Source of the DNA: Rhodopseudomonas faecalis
GTDB lineage: Bacteria; Pseudomonadota; Alphaproteobacteria; Rhizobiales; Xanthobacteraceae
DNA length: 64,000 nt
NCBI RefSeq assembly: GCF_003217325.1
Contig: NZ_QJTI01000012.1
Span: forward strand, 1 to 64,000
Direction of reading: 5' to 3'
Shown: positions 48,996 to 57,793 of the stretch, piece after piece
Position numbering within the stretch: the stretch's first letter is position 1
How the letters are laid out: every line of letters starts with the position of its first letter
Position numbers and translations under genes: made by a program
The notes under the pieces: model-generated
What the model saw: the letters and a program-made list of their open reading frames with translations, nothing else
The model's database searches: none
Told to the model about the DNA's origin: nothing

Positions 48996-49544
48996 CGCGG
49001 CACAGCCTTCCTGATGGTCGGTTCTGAGCGCATCAGAGCCAAATGACGAGACCGATTGCTGACGCGTTGGCCACCGGCGGGCCGGAGACAGCGGCGCGGC
49101 AGCCGTACCCGCCCCCTCTCACCTCACACCACCCGCAAACACGCCGGTCGCCGGCGATGATGCGCCATTTGTGCCAAAGTGCGCAGCGCTGCGCATTGCG
49201 GTGCGCCGTCGCGTGCCGCTGGCGCGGCCTTGATCCGCTGCGCCGGCGCCGTCGCCTATGGGACGCGCGCCACCAAGCCGCTGCAACGGCTACAGCTTTG
49301 GCGCGAGCGAACAACTTTTCGCACCCTGCTACCTGTTTCTTAACTACAGATCACGACGCGTAGTTATCCCAGGTCCCGAGTTAACCTCGCAAAGCCTGTT
49401 GTGTCGCTAGGCTTTCCTCAGACACCGCTGATCGTCCGGCTCGCTGATCCGTCCCGCCGATCCCGGCGGGTCTCGGAATGCTCAGGTCCCGCTTGATCGC
49501 AAGGCGGGTGCACACCTCCAGCGTACGGAAGACGCAGGCTCATC
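48996..49544. other. 549-bp intergenic region before the DUF4407 gene
   Basis: No gene supported. It holds the hairpin at 49020-49040; an inverted repeat TAACTAC (49341-49347) with GTAGTTA (49360-49366), in an AT-richer patch about 180 nt before the next start; and a CCCGCC-GATC-CCGGCGGG hairpin near 49455. The region around 49200-49260 is GC-rich without structure I recognise. Confidence 0.5.
49020..49040 (+). terminator. hairpin after the hsp20-DUF1150 unit
   Basis: GGTTCTGA (49020-49027), loop GCGCA, TCAGAGCC (49033-49040): eight pairs including one G-T. No T-tract. Confidence 0.5.
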
Positions 49545-51077
49545 ATGATTCAACGCTTCTTGCATTTTGTTGCGGGGGTAGACCGCAACACGCTCGCGAG
49601 CTGTCCGGCGACCGACAAGATGTGGGCGACCCATCTCGGCCTCTCGCTGCTCTTGTCCTTCACCGTGGTGTTCGGAGTGACGTTCCACGCCACCGGCTAC
49701 ATGATCGAGTCGATCTCGACGCGGCTGTTGGTTGCCCTGGTGGTGGCCATGACGGTGCTGATGTTCGACCGCGCGCTGTGCCAATCGGACTGGTTCTCGC
49801 AAGGTTCGTTGTGGACCCCTGGTTCGTCGGTGCAAACCGCCGCACAGGCCCGGCAATCGGTGTGGCGCTTCATGCGCATCGCGGTGCGGCTGACCTTGTC
49901 GCTCGGCCTCGCCTGGGTGATCGCGATGTTCTTGGAGCTGGCGATCTTCTCCGGCACCATCAGCGATAAGATCGAACGCGACCGGGTCGCCGCCAACCAG
50001 CCGATCTTTGACAAGATCGGGCAGTTCGAAGCGCAGCTCGACGCCGAAGGAGAACGCCGCCGTGCCAAGATCGTGGAACTGGAAGCGGCGATGCGCACCG
50101 GCTTCACCGGCAGCTCGACGCTTGATCCGGCGCTGGCCGCGCGCTCTGAAGCCATTGATCAGCAATTGAAATTGATTGAACAGCGCGAAGCCGAGATCCG
50201 GACAGAACTGAGGCAGATCGACGAGTCGGTGCAGCAATATGCAGCCGACATGGTCGCCGAGGAATTCGGCCAAAAGCTGCGGCCGACCAATAGCGGCAAG
50301 CCCGGCACCGGCCCGCGCTTTGAGTTCGCCAAGCGCCAGCGCCAGGCTTTTGAAGCGCAACGCGCCGTGCGCTTTGCCGATATCGCTCAGCTCGACGCCA
50401 GGCGCGCCCAGCTGCGCGATGCGCAGAGCCAGGTGGCCGCCGAGGCGCAGGCGATCCGTGAGAAGGAGCGCGCCGCGTTCGAAGGACAGCGCGAAGCGCT
50501 GCAGATCGAGATCAACACCGCGCGCGCCGAGCTCAAGCAGTTCGACGCCACCAAGAGCGAGCGCGTCGAGGAGCTGCGCAACCGGCTCTATACCGAGCTG
50601 AACTACCAGGCCAAGACCGACGCCAGCGACCCGCTGACCCGGATTGCCGCCTACCAGTCGCTCAAGAACGACCCGAAGGACGGCGCCATCATGACGCTGT
50701 TCTCCTGGATGACCCGGTTCTTCATCATCTTCCTGGAAGTGGTGCCGGTGGTGGCCAAGATCTTCTTCTCGCCGCCGAGCGTCTATGCCGCCAAGATCCA
50801 GGCCGAGGTGCAGCGCCAGCGCCGCAACATCGTGCTCGGCGCGGAAGCCGCCGACAACGGCTCCAAGATCGCCGCCGCGGCGGAGCTGCAGGCCGCCGCC
50901 GAGGCATCGGATTTCATTCTGGTGCCGAAGACACTGGCCGAGCAGGAACCGTTCGAGGAACGGCGCAAGATGAACCGCCGGGTCGCCAATCGCCGCGCGG
51001 AACGTCCGAAGATCGTGTCGTTCCGGCCCCGTTCGGCCAAAACGCTGCCGAGCCGGGCGGTCTCGATGCGGGCCTGA
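49545..51077 (+). CDS. DUF4407 membrane protein with long coiled coil
   Basis: 510 residues. Transmembrane segments at about 29-51, 59-77, 108-133, then a long cytoplasmic or periplasmic helical region (about 145-375) rich in Glu, Gln, Arg and Ala, predicted coiled coil, then a fourth membrane segment (about 385-412). C-terminal tail is strongly basic (RRKMNRRVANRRAERPK). Matches the DUF4407 family, of unknown function. Single gene with a very strong terminator. The coiled coil between two membrane units suggests a scaffold or tether; this is inference. Confidence 0.85.
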   Translation: MIQRFLHFVAGVDRNTLASCPATDKMWATHLGLSLLLSFTVVFGVTFHATGYMIESISTRLLVALVVAMTVLMFDRALCQSDWFSQGSLWTPGSSVQTAAQARQSVWRFMRIAVRLTLSLGLAWVIAMFLELAIFSGTISDKIERDRVAANQPIFDKIGQFEAQLDAEGERRRAKIVELEAAMRTGFTGSSTLDPALAARSEAIDQQLKLIEQREAEIRTELRQIDESVQQYAADMVAEEFGQKLRPTNSGKPGTGPRFEFAKRQRQAFEAQRAVRFADIAQLDARRAQLRDAQSQVAAEAQAIREKERAAFEGQREALQIEINTARAELKQFDATKSERVEELRNRLYTELNYQAKTDASDPLTRIAAYQSLKNDPKDGAIMTLFSWMTRFFIIFLEVVPVVAKIFFSPPSVYAAKIQAEVQRQRRNIVLGAEAADNGSKIAAAAELQAAAEASDFILVPKTLAEQEPFEERRKMNRRVANRRAERPKIVSFRPRSAKTLPSRAVSMRA

Positions 51078-51099
51078 CCCTCAGCACCAGCTCACCAAC

Positions 51100-51138
51100 A
51101 AAACCCCGGCGAAACGGTCAGCGTTTCGCCGGGGTTTT
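51100..51138 (+). terminator. strong intrinsic terminator of the DUF4407 gene
   Basis: AAAACCCCGGCGAAACG (51100-51116), loop GTCAG, CGTTTCGCCGGGGTTTT (51122-51138): 17 perfect pairs ending in TTTT. Confidence 0.93.
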
Positions 51139-51169
51139 GATTCTTGAAGGCCGCTTGGCGCTCCGCCTG

Positions 51170-51316
51170 ATACCAACGGCGATCGAGGCCAACCCATCCA
51201 CCCGTCATGGCCGGGCTCGTTCCGGCGATCGCCGCCTTTGATCTTGCAGCGTTCTCAACACGAAAATGCCCGCGACAAGCGCGGGCATGACGGTCATGGG
51301 TGGGACCCAATGGTAT
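51170..51316. repeat. MITE/REP-like element, full length
   Basis: 147 nt, from ATACCAACGGCG to CCAATGGTAT; internal GTCATGGCCGGGCTCGTTCC and CCCGCGACAAGCGCGGGCATGAC. The centre has lost the AAGACGTGG arm (reads CAACACGAAAATG). Confidence 0.88.
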
Positions 51317-51332
51317 TAAAAGACCGAGAGCC

Positions 51333-51794
51333 TTAAGCCACGGTCGAGGGCGGCAGCGCCAGCACCGAATAGATCGCCTGGGCATCACGCGAAGCCCGCA
51401 GCTTCTTGGCGACCTCCAGATCGCGCAGCAGCCGCGCGATCCGCGCCAGCGCCTTGAGGTGATCGGCGCCGGCCCCTTCCGGAGCCAGCAGCAAGAACAT
51501 CAGGTCGACCGGCTGGCCATCCATGGCCTCAAAGTCGATCGGCCGTTCCAGGCGTGCGAACAGGCCGAACAGCTTCTCGAGCTTGGGCAGCTTGCCATGC
51601 GGAATGGCGATGCCATAGCCAACCGCGGTTGTGCCGAGTTTCTCGCGCTGCAGCAGAACTTCGAAGATCGACCGCTCGTTCTGCCCGGTCAGCGCCGCCG
51701 CACGCGCCGCCAGTTCCTGCAGCGCCTGCTTCTTGCTGTTAACCTTCAACGCCGGGAGAATGGCCTCGGGCGCGACCAAATCGGTAATCGTCAT
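51333..51794 (-). CDS. ptsN: nitrogen-PTS EIIA protein PtsN
   Basis: 153 residues. Regulatory phosphotransferase of PTS-Ntr; phosphorylatable His in GYGIAIPHGKLPKL (about residue 66). Typical C-terminus DLMFLLLAPEGAGADHLKALARIARLL. It receives phosphate from EI-Ntr through NPr and modulates potassium transport and stress signalling in related bacteria. Downstream of hpf in the conserved rpoN cluster. Confidence 0.95.
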   Translation of the reverse strand: MTITDLVAPEAILPALKVNSKKQALQELAARAAALTGQNERSIFEVLLQREKLGTTAVGYGIAIPHGKLPKLEKLFGLFARLERPIDFEAMDGQPVDLMFLLLAPEGAGADHLKALARIARLLRDLEVAKKLRASRDAQAIYSVLALPPSTVA

Positions 51795-52014
51795 AAGGCG
51801 TTCCGAGGATGTTGTCCGGGGGAGATAAGATCAAGGCGGCCCGCGTCAAGCCGGGCCGCCGCGTTTGGCCTAACCATGTTGCCATCAACGCCCGTGCGAG
51901 GCGCGGTCGGCTCCATCATGGCACCGCCGCCCGCAAAACCGGCCGGCGGCGATTGCCGGACCGTCTGAAGCGGCGGGACCATAGGGACGACCTTGCGAGG
52001 CGTCAACGGGGTTC

Positions 52015-52602
52015 TCAGGCGTTGACCGCCGGCGGATCGATCCAGCCGATGTTGCCGTCGGCGCGGCGGTAAATCAGGTTGACCCGCCCGCTGCTGCCAT
52101 GGATGAACGCCATCACCGGCGCGCCGCTCAGGTCGAGTTCCATCACCGCCTCCGACACCGACAGCCGCTTCAGCGACGTAGTGGCCTCGGCGATGATCAC
52201 CGGGCTGTAGGCCGGCTCGACTTCGACGTCGGCATCGGGTGCTTCGATCACATAGCTCGGCACGTTGATCGCTGCGCTGGGTTCGGTCGCCGCGTGCACC
52301 TTGCGGGCCGAGCGATCCTTGAGCCGGCTCTTGTAGCGGCGCAGACGCTTTTCGATCTGCAGCAGAGCCTGGTCGGCGCTGGCGTAAGCGTCAGCGGCGT
52401 TGGATTCCGCTTCGAGCGTGATGCCCGAATCCAGATGCAGAGCGCAGTCGGTACGGAAGCCGAAGCCATCCTTGCTCAGCGTGATATGGCCGGAATAGTT
52501 GCCATCGTAGTACTTGCGCAGCACCTCTTCGGTGCGCTCGCTCACGCGGCCGCGGAGCGCCTCGCCGATATTGATGCTTTTGCCTGAGACCCGAATGGTC
52601 AT
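52015..52602 (-). CDS. hpf: long-form ribosome hibernation-promoting factor
   Basis: 195 residues. N-terminal S30AE/YfiA domain (about 1-100: MTIRVSGKSINIGEALRGRV, KYYDGNYSGHITLSKDG) that occupies the decoding site, and C-terminal dimerisation domain (about 135-195: LSGAPVMAFIHGSSGRVNLIYRRADGNIGWI) that makes 100S ribosome dimers. GAGG before the ATG. Follows rpoN by 52 bp; in related bacteria it is stationary-phase induced. Confidence 0.95.
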   Translation of the reverse strand: MTIRVSGKSINIGEALRGRVSERTEEVLRKYYDGNYSGHITLSKDGFGFRTDCALHLDSGITLEAESNAADAYASADQALLQIEKRLRRYKSRLKDRSARKVHAATEPSAAINVPSYVIEAPDADVEVEPAYSPVIIAEATTSLKRLSVSEAVMELDLSGAPVMAFIHGSSGRVNLIYRRADGNIGWIDPPAVNA

Positions 52603-52654
52603 GTCATGCCTCGATTCGTGAAGTGATCTACAGTTTCAGGGGAAATCGATGCGA

Positions 52655-54268
52655 TCAAGCCGGTGCGATGTCGCGGGACCGATCGATTGAGTTGGTGGAG
52701 GCACCGAGTACGGCTCCGAGCATGCTCTGCTTATCCCGGCGACGCTGTACCGATGAAGGTATGCGCATCGCCTCGCGATACTTGGCGACAGTGCGACGGG
52801 CAATGTCAATACCGGCCTCACGCAATTTCTCGACGATGGTGTCGTCCGACAGGATTGCCGCCGGGTTTTCCTCGTCGATCAAGCGCTTGATATGATGGCG
52901 GACCGCTTCGGCCGAATGCGCTTCGCCGCCATCGGCAGAGGCAATCGATGCGGTGAAGAAGTACTTCAACTCGAAGATGCCGCGATTGGTGGCCATGTAT
53001 TTGTTGGCGGTGACGCGCGACACGGTCGATTCGTGCATCTGGATCGCATCCGCGACCGCTTTCAGATTGAGCGGCCGCAGATGAGCGACGCCGTGCGAGA
53101 AAAAGCCGTCCTGCTGACGAACAATCTCGGTCGCGACCTTGAGAATGGTGCGGGCGCGCTGATCGAGCGCGCGCACCAGCCAGGTGGCATTCTGCAGGCA
53201 ATCGGTGAAATAAGCCTTGTCGCCATCCTTGCGAATGGTCTTCGACAGCTGCGCGTAATAGCTCTGGTTGACCAGAACCTTTGGCAGCGTCTCGCTATTG
53301 AGCTCGACCTGCCAGCCGCCATCGGGACCGGGCCGGACATAGACGTCGGGCACCACGGTCTGCACCCGCGCTGATCCAAACTTCAGTCCGGGCTTTGGAT
53401 CGAGATGACGGATTTCGCTGATCATGTCAGCGAGATCTTCGTCATCGACGCCGCATACTTTTCGCAGCGCAACAATGTCGCGCTTGGCCAACAGATCGAG
53501 ATGTTCGACCAGCGCCTGCATCGCCGGGTCATAGCGATCGCGGTCGCGCAGCTGAATGGCGAGGCACTCGCTCAAGGAGCGCGCGCACACCCCGGCCGGA
53601 TCAAAGGTCTGCAACACCGCGACCACCGCCTCGACCTGATCGGCGGACGCGCCGAGCCGCGCTGAGACGTCGCCAAGATCGGCGGGCAGATAACCGGATT
53701 CGTCGACCTGATCGATCAGATACTGGCCGATCAGACGCTGCTGCGGATCGGTGAACGCCACCGCGAGCTGTTCTGCGAGAAGATCGACCAGCGTCACTTC
53801 GGCGGCCACGAACGCTTCGAGATTGTAGCCCTCGTCGCTGGAAGCGCCGCCGCCCCATTCGGTAAACGTGCTCGGCGCGGCGTCCTGGGCATTACGGGCC
53901 GCGGCTTCAGCCGGTTCTTCGGAAAAGACGTTGTCGAGACCGGTATCGAGAGTCTGTTCGATTTCGGCGCGGCTGCCGAGATCCGGCTTCATCCAATCTT
54001 CGGCGCTGGGTTCTCCGCGCTCGCCGGAGTCGCCGCCATCACCCCCGTCGGAATCAGCGAATTCGCCGCGCTCGGATGGCTCGCCCGGCACTGGCGGCTC
54101 GCCATTTTCATTGGCGCGGTCGAGCAGCGGATTGCGCTCCAGCTCCTCCTCGACATAGGTCGCGAGGTCCAAATTCGACAGCTGCAGCAGCTTGATCGCC
54201 TGCATCAGTTGCGGCGTCATCACCAGCGACTGCGACTGGCGGAATTCGAGGCGTTGAGACAATGCCAT
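52655..54268 (-). CDS. rpoN: RNA polymerase sigma-54 factor RpoN
   Basis: 537 residues. N-terminal activator-interacting region QRLEFRQSQSLVMTPQLMQAIKLLQLSNLDL; acidic Gly/Asp/Glu-rich region II (about 50-130); core-binding and HTH domains; RpoN box ARRTVAKYRE. About 35 residues follow the box, longer than in enterobacteria. Directs transcription at -24/-12 promoters (nitrogen fixation, Ntr). Bradyrhizobia often have two rpoN genes; this one is in the lptB-hpf-ptsN context. Confidence 0.97.
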   Translation of the reverse strand: MALSQRLEFRQSQSLVMTPQLMQAIKLLQLSNLDLATYVEEELERNPLLDRANENGEPPVPGEPSERGEFADSDGGDGGDSGERGEPSAEDWMKPDLGSRAEIEQTLDTGLDNVFSEEPAEAAARNAQDAAPSTFTEWGGGASSDEGYNLEAFVAAEVTLVDLLAEQLAVAFTDPQQRLIGQYLIDQVDESGYLPADLGDVSARLGASADQVEAVVAVLQTFDPAGVCARSLSECLAIQLRDRDRYDPAMQALVEHLDLLAKRDIVALRKVCGVDDEDLADMISEIRHLDPKPGLKFGSARVQTVVPDVYVRPGPDGGWQVELNSETLPKVLVNQSYYAQLSKTIRKDGDKAYFTDCLQNATWLVRALDQRARTILKVATEIVRQQDGFFSHGVAHLRPLNLKAVADAIQMHESTVSRVTANKYMATNRGIFELKYFFTASIASADGGEAHSAEAVRHHIKRLIDEENPAAILSDDTIVEKLREAGIDIARRTVAKYREAMRIPSSVQRRRDKQSMLGAVLGASTNSIDRSRDIAPA

Positions 54269-54373
54269 GGCGGAGGCCGCCGCTCCAGTTTGGTCCGTTT
54301 CTTGCTTTAATACTTTCCGCGCCGGATGTACACGTCTTGACGAATTGGAAAAACGCGCTATGCGACCTCGCCG

Positions 54374-55297
54374 TTACAGTCGGAATTCCTCGCCAAGATA
54401 CAGACGCCGGACATCCGGATTGTTGACGATCTCCTCCGGGGTGCCTTCGGTCAAGATCTCACCGGCATAGACGATGTACGCACGGTCGGTGAGACCGAGC
54501 GTCTCACGAACATTGTGGTCCGTGATCAATACCCCGATGCCGCGATTGGTGAGGTGGCGCACCAGATCCTGAATGTCGCCGACCGCGATCGGGTCGATGC
54601 CGGCGAACGGCTCGTCGAGCAGCATGTAGCTCGGACGACTAGCGAGCGCGCGCGCGATTTCGACGCGGCGCCGCTCACCACCGGATAGCGCGATCGACGG
54701 CGATTTGCGCAAGCGTTCGATGTTGAATTCTTTGAGCAGATTATCGAGCTCGGCTTCGCGGCGATCGCGGTTCGGCTCGACCGCTTCCAGCACCGCGCGA
54801 ATATTCTGCTCGACGCTGAGGCCGCGGAAGATCGACGCTTCCTGCGGCAGATAACCGATACCAAGCCGGGCGCGCTGATACATCGGCAGCTTGGTGACAT
54901 CGCGGCCATCAAGTTCGATCGCGCCGCGATCGGCCTTGATCAGTCCGGTGATCATGTAGAACACCGTGGTCTTGCCGGCACCGTTCGGGCCGAGCAGACC
55001 GACCGCTTCACCACGGCGCACATGGATGCTGACGCCGCGCACGATGCGGCGGGTGCCAAAACTCTTCTCGATGGCATGCACGGCGAGATAGCCGCTATGC
55101 GCCGGCTGCGGAGCCGTGCGCTGCACCTGCTGCAGCTCGGCGTCGAACTCATCGTCCGGCGCGACGCCGCCCGCCGCAGGATGACGCGGCTCATGCAACT
55201 GCTGGCCGGGATGGCCGCCGATCGCGGTGATGTCGGCGCGCGACTCAGGCGATGATTTGGAGCCGCGCGACCGGAACATGCCAAGGAAATCTACCAT
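54374..55297 (-). CDS. lptB: LPS export ABC transporter ATPase LptB
   Basis: 307 residues; energises lipopolysaccharide extraction by LptFG. Walker A GPNGAGKTT, LPQEASIFRGLSVEQN, signature LSGGERRRVEIARAL, Walker B YMLLDEPFAGIDP, H-loop TDHNVRETL, and the C-terminus YLGEEFRL. The first 65 residues or so are an extra, polar Pro/Gln/Asp-rich extension, since family members start near YLAVHAIEKSFG. No good internal start codon is visible there, so the extension looks real. Between lptA and rpoN. Confidence 0.95.
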   Translation of the reverse strand: MVDFLGMFRSRGSKSSPESRADITAIGGHPGQQLHEPRHPAAGGVAPDDEFDAELQQVQRTAPQPAHSGYLAVHAIEKSFGTRRIVRGVSIHVRRGEAVGLLGPNGAGKTTVFYMITGLIKADRGAIELDGRDVTKLPMYQRARLGIGYLPQEASIFRGLSVEQNIRAVLEAVEPNRDRREAELDNLLKEFNIERLRKSPSIALSGGERRRVEIARALASRPSYMLLDEPFAGIDPIAVGDIQDLVRHLTNRGIGVLITDHNVRETLGLTDRAYIVYAGEILTEGTPEEIVNNPDVRRLYLGEEFRL

Positions 55298-55470
55298 CGC
55301 CGCTCTTCAGTTCTTTCCGGGCGGCCGGCCGCCCTGCCATTCACCATGACCGAGGTTCCCGGCTTTGCCCAGCCCCGGTGCGGGGCGCGTGGTGGGGCAG
55401 CGGCCGCGGTCACCCTGCGCGCCCTATAGGAAACAGGCTTACAGATCAACTGCTTGACCGGAATGCCAAC

Positions 55471-56220
55471 TCATTTCGGCCGACCCGCGGGCGGGGTCAG
55501 CGAGGTCGGCGCGCCGGCCGACGGGCTGGACGAGGGGGTGGTCGGCTGCGCTCCAAAGACGCCGCCCGGACCCGACGACTGGAACAGGCCCTGCACCCGC
55601 CCGCTGCCCGATTCCACCCGCGACACGCCGGTGGTCATGTCGACCACCAGCCGGTCGCCGCGCAACACGTTCTTGCCCTGGGTCAGCACCACCTTGCCGA
55701 GCACCGTAACCAGATTGGTCTTGGTATCGAACACCGCGGTGTCGCCGGTCACCACCTGATCCTTCTGGGTGACCACGACATTGCCCTTGGCTTCCAGCCG
55801 GCGGATCGACGAACCACCACCGGGACCGGGCGAGGCCGCCGTCATCGATGATTTCGGGGCAGCCTTGGCGGCGCCGTTGCCGCTCGATTCCTGTTGATCA
55901 TAGAACACCACCAGGGTTTTCGAGGTCATGGTGGTGTCACCCTGCACGACTTTGACGTCGCCGGCGAAGGTCGCTTCTTTCTTCTTGTCGCGGACTTCCA
56001 GCGACGCCGCTTCGATCTGAATCGGCTGGTCGCGGTTTTGCGAAAAACCCTGCACGGCATTGGGCACGCCGCTCACCGCGCCTTGCGCCGCAGCGGGTGC
56101 TGCGGTCAGCAGCAGCGATGCGGCGAGGGCCATCACCGCCGGCGCGCGAGCGGCGCGGCGCGGCATAGTGGGCTGTTGAGCGTGATGATTAGGAGACTGC
56201 TGACTCATAGCCACGATCAC
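55471..56220 (-). CDS. lptA: LPS transport periplasmic protein LptA (OstA-like)
   Basis: 249 residues. Signal peptide (about residues 20-46, ending AAAQ), then OstA/LptA beta-jellyroll repeats: PIQIEAASLEVRDKKKEATFAGDVKVVQGD and NLVTVLGKVVLTQGKNVLRGDRLVVDMTTG. Forms the LPS bridge across the periplasm. A Ser/Gly-rich insertion (about 110-140) and a Pro-rich tail are extra. GTG start overlaps the lptC stop (GTGA); ATG at 56208 is an alternative. Confidence 0.92.
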   Translation of the reverse strand: MIVAMSQQSPNHHAQQPTMPRRAARAPAVMALAASLLLTAAPAAAQGAVSGVPNAVQGFSQNRDQPIQIEAASLEVRDKKKEATFAGDVKVVQGDTTMTSKTLVVFYDQQESSGNGAAKAAPKSSMTAASPGPGGGSSIRRLEAKGNVVVTQKDQVVTGDTAVFDTKTNLVTVLGKVVLTQGKNVLRGDRLVVDMTTGVSRVESGSGRVQGLFQSSGPGGVFGAQPTTPSSSPSAGAPTSLTPPAGRPK

Positions 56221-56918
56221 TTCGCGCTGCTGTTGGCCGGGGTGGTGGTGGGTGATGCGGGCCCCGCATTGTCGAGATGCATCACCACGCCGCCGTCAAA
56301 CCGAACCAGATCGCCTCGCTCGGTGATGCGCAGCTTCTGTCCTCGCAAAGTGCCGCCCTGCCATTTGACGTCGACCGGCTCATCGGAGCTGATGGTCCCT
56401 TTACCGAGGTCGACCAACGCTTGGGTCAGCCAGGCCTCGTAACCGCTGGTCGCCAGCAAATAGACGTCCTTCCGCAGTTGCAGCAATTGGGACTTGGTAT
56501 CGAACACCCCGTTGCGGGCGTCGATCATCACGGTGGACTGATCCTCGGTCAGAAGTTTGGCGCGCAGCGTGCTGAGATCAACCTGGTCGGGACGGGTCAG
56601 GTCCTGGGTGGCGGCCTTGGCCCATAATTCATAGGGCCGGCCGTCGGGCGTAAAGCCGGACAGATGCGGCGATTCCATGGTGACCTTGGTACCGGACACC
56701 ACCAGCCGGCCGGGGTCGATCGGCAATTTCGCCAGCAATCGGAACGGGTTGAGCACCGACACCGCGATGATGGCCGCCATCGCCACCGCCACCGCCGCGG
56801 GCACCGCGACCCGCAGCGTGCGCACCAAGCGGCTATGCCGCGCCGCCGCCGCGAAACGCGCATCCATCTCGGCCTGATAGGCTGACAGCGACAGCGACGA
56901 CACCGGGGCTCCGAACAC
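56217..56918 (-). CDS. lptC: LPS export periplasmic protein LptC
   Basis: 233 residues if it starts at the GTG at 56918; GTG 57008 (263 aa) and ATG 56867 (216 aa) are alternatives and none has a strong ribosome-binding site. One N-terminal transmembrane helix (VAVPAAVAVAMAAIIAVSVL) and an OstA-fold periplasmic domain (VTMESPHLSGFTPDGRPYELWAKAATQD, then TLRGQKLRITERGDLVRFDGGVVMHL). Hands LPS from LptBFG to LptA. Coupled to lptA by a 4-nt overlap. Confidence 0.85.
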   Translation of the reverse strand: MFGAPVSSLSLSAYQAEMDARFAAAARHSRLVRTLRVAVPAAVAVAMAAIIAVSVLNPFRLLAKLPIDPGRLVVSGTKVTMESPHLSGFTPDGRPYELWAKAATQDLTRPDQVDLSTLRAKLLTEDQSTVMIDARNGVFDTKSQLLQLRKDVYLLATSGYEAWLTQALVDLGKGTISSDEPVDVKWQGGTLRGQKLRITERGDLVRFDGGVVMHLDNAGPASPTTTPANSSAK

Positions 56919-57054
56919 GGGTTGGCGGGATGGCCTTGCGAGCCTAGCTAAGCGGTCTGGCAGAAATTTGCACCCCTTGGCAGCTCCGCCCAGGCCACCA
57001 TTCCACACGTAGAACGCTCAACCGCGCCCGGATGCGCGCCGAACGGCGCCGGGT

Positions 57055-57669
57055 TCAGGAATGAGCGAAGATGTCTTCGTCCTCCCAGCCGGACAAATCG
57101 AGCATGGAGCGAACCGGCAGGAACTCAAAGCAGGCGCGGGCCAGCGCGGTGCGGCCTTCGCGCGCCAGCATGGTATCGAGCCGCTCGCGCAGCGCATGCA
57201 GATGTAGCACGTCGGAGGCGGCGTAAGCGAGCTGCGCATCGGTGAGGTTCTGCGCGCCCCAATCGCTCGACTGCTGCTGCTTCGACAGATCGATGCCGAG
57301 CACTTCGCGCACCAGGTCCTTCAGGCCATGACGATCGGTATAGGTACGGGTCAGGCGCGAGGCGATCTTGGTGCAGTACACCGGCTGCGGCATCACCCCA
57401 AACGTCTTGTTCAGCGCGGTGAGATCGAAGCGCGCGAAGTGGAAGATCTTGGTGACCGAAGGATCGGCGAGCAGCTTGGTCAGATTGGGCGCCTCGGTAT
57501 GACCGAGCGGAATCTGCACCACGTCGGCGGTGCCGTCGCCATTCGACAATTGCACCACGCACAGCCGGTCGCGATGCGGATTGAGGCCCATGGTCTCGGT
57601 ATCGATCGCAACCGAGTCAGTATAGCGGGAAAGGTCCGGCAAATCGCCGCGATGCAATCGAACAGTCAT
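57055..57669 (-). CDS. rnd: ribonuclease D-like 3'-5' exonuclease
   Basis: 204 residues: only the DEDDy exonuclease domain, lacking the HRDC domains of E. coli RNase D. Exo I VAIDTETMGL, Exo II FHFARFDLTAL, Exo III YAASDVLHLHAL with the Tyr. Such single-domain forms are the standard in alphaproteobacteria and process RNA 3' ends. GAGG before the ATG. Located upstream of lptC on the same strand. Confidence 0.92.
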   Translation of the reverse strand: MTVRLHRGDLPDLSRYTDSVAIDTETMGLNPHRDRLCVVQLSNGDGTADVVQIPLGHTEAPNLTKLLADPSVTKIFHFARFDLTALNKTFGVMPQPVYCTKIASRLTRTYTDRHGLKDLVREVLGIDLSKQQQSSDWGAQNLTDAQLAYAASDVLHLHALRERLDTMLAREGRTALARACFEFLPVRSMLDLSGWEDEDIFAHS

Positions 57670-57793
57670 GGGTCAAGCCTCAGGATCGGGCAAACGAATC
57701 GCGGCCAACCTAACGTCGAAATCCGCGCGGCACGAGAGGCAGACCCGGCTGGCAGCCCTGCCGGCGCCCGGCCGTGGATAAGTCGGCACGATT

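Noticed and set aside
49043-49363. possible 106-residue gene upstream of the DUF4407 gene
   Set aside because: Arg/His/Ala-rich, no homology recognised, and it overlaps probable regulatory sequence.
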